Shown here: positions 1 to 8,737 of the stretch, piece by piece
Position numbering within the stretch: position 1 is the first letter of the stretch
Layout: the number at the start of each line of letters is the position of its first letter
From: Trichormus variabilis 0441
GTDB taxonomy: Bacteria > Cyanobacteriota > Cyanobacteriia > Cyanobacteriales > Nostocaceae
Length of the DNA stretch: 64,000 nucleotides
Reading direction: 5' to 3'
Assembly: GCF_009856605.1 (NCBI RefSeq)
Contig: NZ_CP047242.1
Span: forward strand, 1,920,001-1,984,000
The notes under the pieces: generated by a model
Database searches by the model: none
What the model saw: only the letters and a program-made list of their open reading frames with translations
What the model was told of the DNA's origin: nothing
Program-made: the position numbers and the translations under genes

Positions 1-115
1 TGCGTGTCAGTTGTCAGTTGTCAGTTGTTGAAAGGATCTGGTCTAATACCCCAACCCTTACATAGAGTAGTTTTTACATATCTTTACTACTGACTGCTGA
101 CCACTGACCACTGAC
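1..115. repeat. STRR heptamer repeats
   Basis: Direct heptamer-like repeats of the tgtcagt type at 1-30 and of the ctgacca type at 88-115. This is the short tandemly repeated repetitive sequence class common in gaps of Nostoc-type genomes. No gene is visible here. Confidence 0.7.
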
Positions 116-145
116 AAAACTCTATCCCCTTATGGGTAGAGTTTT
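116..145 (-). terminator. Probable terminator of the methyltransferase gene
   Basis: Read on the minus strand, a stem of about 12 pairs (AAAACTCTACCC against GGGATAGAGTTTT with one bulged base) begins right at the stop codon of the methyltransferase and ends in TTTT. The shape fits an intrinsic terminator. Confidence 0.6.
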
Positions 146-981
146 TATATTTTTTTAGCAACGTGAAAAGCTGAGAGATATGAGATTTCCACACTACTAC
201 CACAGTGTTTTTCTAGAGTTTCCCGCAAACTAGTAAATAAAGAATTTCTCTGTTGTGAATCCAAGGCTATATACGGTGACAAAGTACTTAACAGCGTCAA
301 ATAATCATCAATGCTATAAGTCACATCACAACGTAGCTGCTCAGATACTAAATCCTGGAAGCGACCTGAATCAATAACCGCTTTTCCAAATCTTCTTAAA
401 TGTTTTTCTTGAGCTTCTTGCTCTTCATATCGTTCTAAAGTCGGAGCTTGAGCTTGATAAACCTCATGCAGCCTTTGGTAAACCTCATACTCTGGCTGGG
501 GTGTCATGTTCCACAACAAAATCAAAGAGCAATGATCTTTTAAAGCGTCAGCAGCTTTGGAATAGCCAATTTCTGGGGAAACCCAATGAAATGAAGTTGC
601 TGCTAAAACAGCATCGAATTTCCCAGGCTCTAGCGGCCATTCTTCAAATGAGGTGTTGATAATCTCTACATTTGGATAGGGAGAACAGTTCTGTTGTGCT
701 AGCTGGCTACTGTTCTGACTTGGCTCTAAACAAACCATAGAAAAGCCTAATTGAGCAAAAGCAGTAGTAGCAGTCCCAGGGCCACACCCTACTTCCAAAA
801 TCGCCGCGTTTTGTGGTAATTGGGCTAACTCCACAACACGGCTAACTAGTTGTTGAGGATAGCGCGGCCTAGTCCTGTTGTAAGCATCTGCAACATCGTT
901 GTACCAATTTTTTCTTTGTTGCGAAGTGTAGTTAATTGCTACTTCGGCATACCAGCTTTTTCTTTGTTCTAAATTTTTCAT
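145..981 (-). CDS. SAM-dependent class I methyltransferase
   Basis: Predicted 278-residue soluble methyltransferase. Motif I, the SAM-binding glycine loop, is clear (ILEVGCGPGTATTAF), followed by an acidic residue at the end of strand 2 (CLEPS) and a post-motif region FDAVLAATSFHWV. That histidine-tryptophan signature is typical of the methyltransferase type 11/25 group, but the substrate cannot be read from the sequence. I chose the ATG at 981; the frame also reaches a TTG at 1035, which would add 18 residues without recognisable family sequence. The N-terminus carries a short tandem duplication (QRKSWYAEVA... then QRKNWYNDVA...); relatives normally have one copy just before the RPRYP segment. 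A hairpin at its 3' end looks like a terminator. It appears to be a single-gene unit. Confidence 0.75.
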   Translation of the reverse strand: MKNLEQRKSWYAEVAINYTSQQRKNWYNDVADAYNRTRPRYPQQLVSRVVELAQLPQNAAILEVGCGPGTATTAFAQLGFSMVCLEPSQNSSQLAQQNCSPYPNVEIINTSFEEWPLEPGKFDAVLAATSFHWVSPEIGYSKAADALKDHCSLILLWNMTPQPEYEVYQRLHEVYQAQAPTLERYEEQEAQEKHLRRFGKAVIDSGRFQDLVSEQLRCDVTYSIDDYLTLLSTLSPYIALDSQQRNSLFTSLRETLEKHCGSSVEISYLSAFHVAKKI

Positions 982-1313
982 AAGCTGACTAAAAGCAAGC
1001 TTCTCTACTTTGACACCACAAAAAGCTAGATTCAATACGTGGCAATATTTTAGTGCTGTATAGTTTTATCTTGCAGTATTGAGCTAAAGTTTGCACTCTA
1101 TCGCCGTTGAAGCGTTGTTTTTTGAACTCACCCAATCTGTGTAGATATAGCCTGAGTATCTGTAATGCGCGATTACTCCATTTTTAGACCATCAAACTGC
1201 AAAAACCCTGGTTTTACCTGTAAAATATCAATCATTCCTCATACAGTCGCCGTCACTCATGTACTTTGCCATAATTAATAACTAAATTGCTAATGAGGCA
1301 TAGCAGCTGAATA
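982..1313. other. Gap between divergent genes
   Basis: About 330 bases between the methyltransferase (minus) and a small plus-strand ORF. It must hold promoters for both. I see no RNA gene, conserved repeat or convincing operator. Confidence 0.5.
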
Positions 1314-1517
1314 ATGACAGATAACCAAGTCCAAATTCACCTACTTGTTGGTATCAGGGGGTTGACTTTATTGGTTTTCTACACAGAAACTGATTGCTGG
1401 CAGTTCCGGTTTCTCAGTTTGGGTGGTGCTGTATTTGGAGAACGCAAAATATATTTCACAGCCCAAGCAGCTGAACAAGCCGGACGTGAATGGATTAATA
1501 AAGATTTTGAAGATTGA
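1314..1517 (+). CDS. Small hypothetical protein, 67 residues
   Basis: An ATG-started ORF of 67 residues with mixed hydrophobic and charged composition and an aromatic segment (TDCWQFRF) in the middle. The second half (AQAAEQAGREWINKDFED) looks like an amphipathic helix. I do not recognise a family. Many short cyanobacterial proteins share this layout of a beta-rich front and a tail ending in GREWI, so it is plausibly real. No strong ribosome binding site precedes the ATG, and there is an overlapping minus-strand ORF of similar size. Function unknown. Confidence 0.5.
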   Translation: MTDNQVQIHLLVGIRGLTLLVFYTETDCWQFRFLSLGGAVFGERKIYFTAQAAEQAGREWINKDFED

Positions 1518-1590
1518 GAAACATCGTTTCCGTTTAATACAGTAAGCTGTTACGCATTTAAATTGTATATTTCGCACTCAGGTTGTCAAA

Positions 1591-1625
1591 AGTCCAGAGT
1601 CCAAGCTAGCCTTTGACTCTGGACT
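1591..1625. terminator. Hairpin between convergent genes
   Basis: Perfect 11-bp inverted repeat (AGTCCAGAGTC / GACTCTGGACT) with a 13-base loop, between a plus-strand small ORF and the minus-strand end of hmpE. It is built from STRR-type sequence and could act as a bidirectional terminator. There is no clear T tract. Confidence 0.4.
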
Positions 1626-1757
1626 CTTGACTATGGACAGCCCTGACGCAAGAATATTTGATTTAGGTGCGTATCACCTTAACAAGATTTGCGGGGTTCG
1701 TAATAGGTAATGGGTAATTGTCGTTTACTATTACCTATCACCGTTCTCTTAACAACC

Positions 1758-4298
1758 TTAAGCGTTTATTTGACTGACTAACTTCTCACCTTTCAACATC
1801 CGCACTGCGGCTTCTAGTAAAGCCTCTTCTAGGTAAGGCTTAGTAAAGTATCCACTAGCACCGAGTTGAATTGCCATCTGTCTGTGTTTATCTGCACCTC
1901 TTGAGGTGAGCATAGCAATGGGTAAATGGTTAAGGGTGGAGTCTTTCTGAATACGTGAGAGTAACTCTAGTCCGTCGCAACGGGGCATTTCAATATCGCA
2001 GAAGACGATATCACAAGGCAGACCGGAACGGAGTTTGTCCCAAGCCTCTTGACCATCACGAGCTTGTTCAACGCGATAACCCGCTTTATTAAAGGTGAGG
2101 GACAACAACTCTCGGACTGTGATCGAGTCATCTACAATCAGCACAGTTGGGTCAATCTTCACAGATGGGATTTCGATCGCAATTGGTGGTGTTTGTTGCC
2201 AAGGTGCGCCACCAGCGTGTTTGGACATCCGTCCTTGGAAGATGTCGATAATTTCTAGTACATCAGCAATGGGCATAATGCGACCATCGCCCAAGACCGT
2301 AGCCCCTGCTACACCTATTGGTTTAGGTGCTGGGCCTTCAAATTGTTTAATAACAATTTCTTGCTCACTCAATACTTGGTCAATCTGGAGAGCGATTAAA
2401 GTATTACCCGATCGCACAACGACGACGGAAATCATATCATCATCTCTAGTACCACCGTAGACATTACCGCGACCGAGTTGACGATTGAAGGTTAACAGTT
2501 CTTTCAATGGTCGGAAAGGTAAAACCGTATCCCGCCAAGAGATGAATGATTGTCCATCAGCGTTATGTTGGACGTTTTTGCTGGGTATATCTAGGGTATC
2601 TTCCACACCATCCATTGAAAAGGCAATCCGTGCTTTATCAGAAACACAGCACAGAGCCTTACAAATACTCAAGGTTAATGGTAGACGAATCGTGAAGGTG
2701 GTTCCCTTGCCAACAGTAGAATCTGTATTTACCGCCCCGCGAATTTCACTAATTTCGGAACGCACCACATCCATTCCCACACCACGACCAGCAATTTCAT
2801 CGGCTTCATCTTTGGTACTAAAACCAGACTGGAATAGTAGGTCATAAATTTCCAGGCGAGAAATAGTTCTAGCCTGTTCTGGTGTCATAATCCCCAGCTT
2901 CACTGCTTTGGCTTTGATGCGTTCGGGATCAATTCCTGCACCGTCATCTCCTACAGAAATTACAGTTTGATTCCCCTGGTGAAAGGCGCGGATAGTAATG
3001 GTTCCCACGGGTGGTTTGCCAGATGCTTCCCTAATTTCTGGGGTTTCAATACCGTGAGCGATCGCATTGTTGAGCATATGGGTTAGTGGGTCATTGAGAT
3101 GATCTAAAATCATCTTGTCAATGAGGGTATCGCCACCTTCAATCACTAATTCCACCTGTTTACCAAACTTGATGGCGTTGTCGCGCACTCCCCGCCGCAA
3201 GCGGTCAATTGTCTGGGAAAATGGCACCATGCGGGCGCGTGTCAGACCTTCTTGCAGTTGAGTGGTCACTTGACGGAATTGTCTGGCTACTCGTTCGGTT
3301 TCTTCAGTGACGAAATCAATGTCACTCGCTGACTCCCGCACCCTGACAATCAATTCAATCATTTCCTGAGACAGTGTGTGGAAGGGAGTAAAGCGATCCA
3401 TTTCTAATTCGCTAAAACCGCGATCGCTATTCGCATCCGGTACTTCGTAGACAGGCTCTCTAGTTTTGCGACTAGCTAATAAAGAAGCTTCTAAGAGCGA
3501 TCGCTCATATAATTCCTGCATCCTTGCACCCACGTCTGAGAGTTGTTGCACCTGAACTAGCAAGTTATCTAATGATTGTCGCAGTCGTTCATGATCCTGC
3601 TCTAAGGTGTTGCGGTTGACTACTAGTTCACCGACCAAATTGCTCATTTCATCCAACTGCTTGACCGGCACTTTCATCGTTTCTTCAAATCTCGCAGTCC
3701 GTCGATTAGAAGTACGTGGAGTTTTTCCTACCGTTGGTTTGACTGGTGATGAATGGGAGATGGTTTGGTCTGCTTCTGCTAAAAGTTTCTCCAGATCACT
3801 AAATTCATCTGCCAACGGCGCTGGTGTTACGGAAACAGTAGGAGTAGTTTTGATGATTTTAGCTAAAGCAGGTGGCTCATCCAGTGCTGTTTCCGGATTG
3901 TCTTCACCCAGAAGTGCTTCTAAAGCAGCAAAATCATCTCCTGCTATGGAGTCATTATCAGCACTGAATGTAGGTTCTTCTATTTCTAACAATGCTTCTA
4001 AATCAGCAAAATCATCTTGAATATAAGTATCTGACTTGACTGATTCTGGGATATCTATTGAAGTAGAAACCACATTCTCTACTTCAACCCCGGCTACATC
4101 TTCCGTGGCTGGATTTATATCTATTAAAAGCCCTGATGAATCTGCAATATCTTCTGGATTTTCATCATTTGTCAGAGATAACCCCAATTCGCTAAATTCT
4201 GAGGTAGATAAGGTATTGTCATCAACCGCAATACTTATAAAGTTGTGATTTTCCGTGATTAACTCATCTAAGGTTAAAGCCGATAAATCATCAGCCAA
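1758..4298 (-). CDS. hmpE: HmpE CheA-like histidine kinase, C-terminal part (downstream of frameshift)
   Basis: This is the catalytic half of a CheA-type hybrid kinase. In order it shows the tail of the acidic repeats, a dimerisation-like helical segment (KQLDEMSNLVGELVVNRNTLEQ region), a HATPase domain (N box LTHMLNNAIAHGIE, G boxes GDDGAGID and GRGVGMDVV), a CheW-like coupling domain, and a C-terminal receiver with phospho-acceptor Asp in FCDIEMP and Lys in FTKPY. The frame is open upstream to about 5250. The TTG at 4298 is merely the first start-like codon in it, lies inside the repeats and is probably not a real start. Restoring one base near 5250 joins this part to the HPt-bearing upstream part and gives 2289 residues. 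In Nostoc punctiforme the homologous kinase drives hormogonium motility and polysaccharide secretion. Confidence 0.8.
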   Translation of the reverse strand: MADDLSALTLDELITENHNFISIAVDDNTLSTSEFSELGLSLTNDENPEDIADSSGLLIDINPATEDVAGVEVENVVSTSIDIPESVKSDTYIQDDFADLEALLEIEEPTFSADNDSIAGDDFAALEALLGEDNPETALDEPPALAKIIKTTPTVSVTPAPLADEFSDLEKLLAEADQTISHSSPVKPTVGKTPRTSNRRTARFEETMKVPVKQLDEMSNLVGELVVNRNTLEQDHERLRQSLDNLLVQVQQLSDVGARMQELYERSLLEASLLASRKTREPVYEVPDANSDRGFSELEMDRFTPFHTLSQEMIELIVRVRESASDIDFVTEETERVARQFRQVTTQLQEGLTRARMVPFSQTIDRLRRGVRDNAIKFGKQVELVIEGGDTLIDKMILDHLNDPLTHMLNNAIAHGIETPEIREASGKPPVGTITIRAFHQGNQTVISVGDDGAGIDPERIKAKAVKLGIMTPEQARTISRLEIYDLLFQSGFSTKDEADEIAGRGVGMDVVRSEISEIRGAVNTDSTVGKGTTFTIRLPLTLSICKALCCVSDKARIAFSMDGVEDTLDIPSKNVQHNADGQSFISWRDTVLPFRPLKELLTFNRQLGRGNVYGGTRDDDMISVVVVRSGNTLIALQIDQVLSEQEIVIKQFEGPAPKPIGVAGATVLGDGRIMPIADVLEIIDIFQGRMSKHAGGAPWQQTPPIAIEIPSVKIDPTVLIVDDSITVRELLSLTFNKAGYRVEQARDGQEAWDKLRSGLPCDIVFCDIEMPRCDGLELLSRIQKDSTLNHLPIAMLTSRGADKHRQMAIQLGASGYFTKPYLEEALLEAAVRMLKGEKLVSQINA

Positions 4299-6350
4299 AT
4301 CTAGTTCGTTAGTTTCGACAACTGTTTCTAAACTGGAAGAATCATTCGTTTCTGCAAAAGTGATATCTGTTAAATCACTATTTAATGCTGATAAATCATC
4401 ATCTAAACTTAGTTGACTAGTTTCTGCAACTGTTTCTAAACTGGAAGAATCATTCGTTTCTGTAAAAGTGATATCCGCTAAATCACTAGTTAATGCTGAT
4501 AAATCATCATCTAAACTTAGTTCACTAGTTTCTGCAACTGTTTCTAAACTGGAAGAATCATGTGTTTCTGCAAAAGTGATATCTGTTAAATCACTCGTTA
4601 ATGCTGATAAATCATCGTCTAAACTTAGTTCACTAGTTTCTGAAACTGTTTCTAAACTGGAAGAATCATTCGTTTCTGTAAAAGTGATATCTGTTAAATC
4701 ACTCGTTAATGCTGATAAATCATCGTCTAAACTTAGTTCACTAGTTTCTGAAACTGTTTCTAAACTGGAAGAATCATTCGTTTCTGTAAAAGTGATATCT
4801 GTTAAATCACTAGTTAATGCTGATAAATCATCGTCTAAACTTAGTTCACTAGTTTCTGCAACTGTTTCTAAACTGGAAGAATCATTCGTTTCTGTAAAAG
4901 TGATATCCGCTAAATCACTAGTTAATGCTGATAAATCATCGTCTAAACTTAGTTCACTAGTTTCTGCAACTGTTTCTAAACTGGAAGAATCATTCGTTTC
5001 TGTAAAAGTGATATCCGCTAAATCACTAGTTAATGCTGATAAATCATCGTCTAAACTTAGTTCACTAGTTTCTGCAACTGTTTCTAAACTGGAAGAATCA
5101 TTCGTTTCTGTAAAAGTGATATCCGCTAAATCACTAGTTAATGCTGATAAATCATCGTCTAAACTTAGTTCACTAGTTTCTGCAACTGTTTCTAAACTGG
5201 AAGAATCATTCGTTTCTGTAAAAGTGATATCCGCTAAATCACTAGTTAATCTGATAAATCATCATCTAAATCTAGTTCGTTAGTTCCCGCAACTGTTTCT
5301 AAACTGGAAGAATCATGTGTTTCTGCAAAAGTGATATCCGCTAAATCACTATTTAATGCTGATAAGTCATCATCTAAATCTAGTTCGTTAGTTTCCGCAA
5401 CTGTTTCTAAACTGGAAGAATCATTCGTTTCTGTAAAAGTGATATCTGTTAAATCACTAGTTAATGCTGATAAATCATCGTCTAAACTTAGTTCACTAGT
5501 TTCTGCAACTGTTTCTAAACTGGAAGAATCATTCGTTTCTGTAAAAGTGATATCCGCTAAATCACTAGTTAATGCTGATAAATCATCGTCTAAACTTAGT
5601 TCACTAGTTTCTGCAACTGTTTCTAAACTGGAAGAATCATTCGTTTCTGTAAAAGTGATATCCGCTAAATCACTAGTTAATGCTGATAAATCATCGTCTA
5701 AACTTAGTTCACTAGTTTCTGCAACTGTTTCTAAACTGGAAGAATCATTCGTTTCTGTAAAAGTGATATCCGCTAAATCACTAGTTAATGCTGATAAATC
5801 ATCGTCTAAACTTAGTTCACTAGTTTCTGCAACTGTTTCTAAACTGGAAGAATCATTCGTTTCTGTAAAAGTGATATCCGCTAAATCACTAGTTAATGCT
5901 GATAAATCATCATCTAAATCTAGTTCGTTAGTTCCCGCAACTGTTTCTAAACTGGAAGAATCATGTGTTTCTGCAAAAGTGATATCCGCTAAATCACTAT
6001 TTAATGCTGATAAGTCATCATCTAAATCTAGTTCGTTAGTTTCCGCAACTGTTTCTAAACTGGAAGAATCATGTGTTTCTGCAAAAGTGATATCTGTTAA
6101 ATCACTATTTAATGCTGATAAGTCATCATCCAAATCTAGTTCGTTAGTTTCTGCAACTGTTTCTAAACTGGAAGAATCATTCGTTTCTGTAAAAGTGATA
6201 TCTGTTAAATCACTATTTAATGCTGATAAATCATCATCTAAACTTAGTTCACTAGTTTCTGCAACTGTTTCTAAACTGGAAGAATCATTCGTTTCTGTAA
6301 AAGTGATATCTGTTAAATCGCTCGTTAATGATGATAAATCATCAATAGCA
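4290..6350 (-). repeat. About 19 tandem 108-bp repeats inside hmpE
   Basis: Direct repeats with a 108-base period; for example, the same decamer recurs at 4611 and 4719. Each codes a 36-residue acidic unit around DDDLSAL.SDL.DITF.ET.DSSSLETVAET.EL. Units differ at only a few sites (A/T after SDL, N/T before SD, TETN/AETH, SELSL/NELDL). A higher-order pattern is visible: the unit starting at 5253 is nearly identical to the one at 5901, six units (648 bases) apart, which points to recent block duplication. The missing base at 5250/5251 lies at the edge of this block. The repeats also leave long open frames on the opposite strand, which are shadows. Confidence 0.93.
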
Positions 6351-8626
6351 GATAGTTCTTGAATTTGCGTAGTAAATTCAGGGGTAAAATCTAAAACTTC
6401 TGGTTGCTGTGAAAAATCATGAATCTCAGGTGGAGAAACTTGACTAATTTCTCTTAAGAATTGGATATCATCACTAATAACATCAATCCTATGAGTATCA
6501 TGCGTATTTATAGTTAATTCCCCAAATAAATCATCACTTGTATCTGATGCGAATAGCAAATCTAACTGCTGTTCATCCTGTAAGAAAGTGATATTTAGAT
6601 CATCTGGATCTAAACTTTCATTTAAATGTGATGTAAATTGTCGATTTTCAACGAAAATGTCTCCAGAAGCCGCAGCTTCAAACAAACTTTCCTCTAAAGC
6701 TTGGGCTATATCTTCTTCTATTACAGACTCTAATATTTGCTCCGGTTCTACTTCAGTTGCCGAGTTCCATAGATTCCCTAAATTATCTACTGGTGGTAAA
6801 TCCAATAAATCACTAATTTCTGATTTTTCAGTTAATAATTGCTTATTTTCCTCTGAATCATTAAATATGTTATTTAGCGATAAGTCTTCTGGTAGTGCTA
6901 TTAGCTGTAACTCGGAATTAGTGGGTAGATTAGTTTCTGTATCTGAAAATAAATCATCAAAATCGCTTGAGGTGTTTGTCTGCTCTAATTCATTGCTATT
7001 CTGGATTTCATCATCGATTTTTAATGCCAACAAATCATCTATGACATCATCAGAATCTGGCAACTGATTAGCATTATCTCTAGCTTCTTGTATTATTTCA
7101 CCCGCAGTAACAGGAGCTTTAAATAAATCAAGTGATTCTAAATTATTTTTCTCTAAGAAGTTTTCTCCAAAAAGTAAGCTTAAATCTTCTGTATTATTTA
7201 TAGTTTTCTCGGACTCTTCTTTATCTTCTTCCAGTGATAGAAAATCAGCAAGATCACTATCAATTGCTTCATCAGTACTTTCGCTGACATCCACACCTAA
7301 ATTACTAGCATTATTAATATCAATAATTTCTTCTTGTTGCCATGTTTCATCGAGTTCTGGTGTCTCACCTTCAAACAAGTCAGCAAGAGTATTTAACTCA
7401 GCTAATCCTACTTCTGGCCCGTGGGTATGAATTTTATTAGTAGTATAGGTTGTTTGGTCTTCATGATCAAATGCAATATCCGTGTTCGCAATGCTTTCTG
7501 CTATGGCACTTTGAGGAGAAAGTTGGTCAGATATTTCAGTGAAACTAGTTACACTGTCTGTTGGTGATTCAATTAAAGGCGCACTAATTTCGTTATTAGT
7601 AATTGTCGGTTCAGATGTGGGGGTTATTGGTGTTATGAATGATTGACTAACAGCAGTGGGAACATCACCCAGTAAATTTTGTGCTACTTCTAACAAGGGC
7701 ATTTCTGGAAAACCCCAGAGTGCTTCCAGTCGGTGACTAATTGTAATCTCAGATTCCCTACTTCGCAGAACTAATTCTTGAGCTTGTTTAATTTCTGTAA
7801 TGACAATTTTAGCTAAAGTCAGATAGGTATTTTCTTGATTAGCGATCGCATTAGCTGCAGCTTTGCATAGATTACACCAGTTAGGCAAATTCCATGTTTT
7901 TCCGAGTTTGACTAACTGATTGCAGCAGTCTTGTAAATTTTGCCGAGATGCTGGTGTTGCTGGTTGCTTAAATAGTTGCAACATCTCCCTGAGAGTTTGT
8001 AAAACCTGGGCTTGAAACTCGCTCCACTGATCGCTATCTGTAGCAACAATGGGAGAATAGGTTGGTAAAACTGGAGAAGTTTTGGGGGTTGCTTCTGCTG
8101 GAGTTGCAACATCTTGGCGAAAGAATATTTCTGTGAGTGTACCCACACTATCTGCTGTGTTTGGCTTACTTACTGCATGATCACCAATTTCAGCAGTGCC
8201 ACCTTTTTGTACCAGTTGTTCCAAATGCTCATGTAGCCATTGAAAAACTGGCTCAGTTTCCGACATCAAAGTATTAGCAACTTCTTCCGATAAACCGAAC
8301 GGCCCGCTTAACTGTTCTAATAGCGCCTTTAGGGTATCAGAAACCCCAAGAAATAAGGACTCTAGTTTTTGGTCAACCTGAACCGGATTGTCTTTAAGAA
8401 TTTTGAAACAATCTTCTAAACGATGGGAAGTGTGCTGAATGCTAGTTAAACCAAGCATTGCTGCTCCTCCTTTAATGGAGTGAGCCGCCCGGAAAACTTC
8501 GTTGATCATTTCCGGGTCGTTTAAGGTACTCTCAAGATTGAGCAACCCCTGTTCGATTGTATTCAGGTGGTCTCTCGCCTCTTCAATAAAGTAACCTAAA
8601 ATCCTCTGTTGTTGTTCCGGCAGCAT
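5246..8626 (-). CDS. hmpE: HmpE CheA-like kinase, N-terminal part with HPt domain (frameshifted)
   Basis: Starts at ATG 8626 (MLPEQQQ) and opens with an HPt domain, residues about 1-110, with phospho-accepting His49 in AAHSIKGGAAMLG. A helical segment and then a very long, acidic, low-complexity linker follow (residues about 330-760), before the 36-residue repeats. Translation stops at 5246 in ...DDDLSD because one base present in every other repeat unit (the C of TCAGCATTAAC on the minus strand) is missing between 5250 and 5251. The span 1758-8626 is 6869 bases, one short of a multiple of three, as expected for a one-base deletion in a single large gene. It lies downstream of hmpD in the same direction. 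HmpE is the CheA that phosphorylates HmpB and its own receiver. Confidence 0.85.
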   Translation of the reverse strand: MLPEQQQRILGYFIEEARDHLNTIEQGLLNLESTLNDPEMINEVFRAAHSIKGGAAMLGLTSIQHTSHRLEDCFKILKDNPVQVDQKLESLFLGVSDTLKALLEQLSGPFGLSEEVANTLMSETEPVFQWLHEHLEQLVQKGGTAEIGDHAVSKPNTADSVGTLTEIFFRQDVATPAEATPKTSPVLPTYSPIVATDSDQWSEFQAQVLQTLREMLQLFKQPATPASRQNLQDCCNQLVKLGKTWNLPNWCNLCKAAANAIANQENTYLTLAKIVITEIKQAQELVLRSRESEITISHRLEALWGFPEMPLLEVAQNLLGDVPTAVSQSFITPITPTSEPTITNNEISAPLIESPTDSVTSFTEISDQLSPQSAIAESIANTDIAFDHEDQTTYTTNKIHTHGPEVGLAELNTLADLFEGETPELDETWQQEEIIDINNASNLGVDVSESTDEAIDSDLADFLSLEEDKEESEKTINNTEDLSLLFGENFLEKNNLESLDLFKAPVTAGEIIQEARDNANQLPDSDDVIDDLLALKIDDEIQNSNELEQTNTSSDFDDLFSDTETNLPTNSELQLIALPEDLSLNNIFNDSEENKQLLTEKSEISDLLDLPPVDNLGNLWNSATEVEPEQILESVIEEDIAQALEESLFEAAASGDIFVENRQFTSHLNESLDPDDLNITFLQDEQQLDLLFASDTSDDLFGELTINTHDTHRIDVISDDIQFLREISQVSPPEIHDFSQQPEVLDFTPEFTTQIQELSAIDDLSSLTSDLTDITFTETNDSSSLETVAETSELSLDDDLSALNSDLTDITFTETNDSSSLETVAETNELDLDDDLSALNSDLTDITFAETHDSSSLETVAETNELDLDDDLSALNSDLADITFAETHDSSSLETVAGTNELDLDDDLSALTSDLADITFTETNDSSSLETVAETSELSLDDDLSALTSDLADITFTETNDSSSLETVAETSELSLDDDLSALTSDLADITFTETNDSSSLETVAETSELSLDDDLSALTSDLADITFTETNDSSSLETVAETSELSLDDDLSALTSDLTDITFTETNDSSSLETVAETNELDLDDDLSALNSDLADITFAETHDSSSLETVAGTNELDLDDDLSD

Positions 8627-8735
8627 AGTTTTTTAGCCAATAGTCAATAGTCAATAGTCAACAGTCAACAGTCATTAGTCATTAGTCGTTAGTCAATTAA
8701 GTAAACTTTGGACTTTGGACTTTGGACTAGTGACT
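8627..8735. repeat. STRR repeats between hmpE and hmpD
   Basis: Tandem heptamers of the caatagt, caacagt and cattagt types, then gactttg repeats, fill the gap between hmpD and hmpE. No Shine-Dalgarno sequence is obvious for hmpE. Confidence 0.75.
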
Positions 8736-8737
8736 AA

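Noticed and set aside
4290..6350. CRISPR-like array
   Set aside because: The repeats are contiguous, with no unique spacers, and are in frame with the kinase gene.
4468..6362. Long plus-strand open frames with ...KSSSKLSSLVSATVSKLEESF... repeats
   Set aside because: They are the reverse frame of the hmpE 108-bp repeats. The 36-codon period keeps both strands open; the minus strand continues with HPt and kinase domains.
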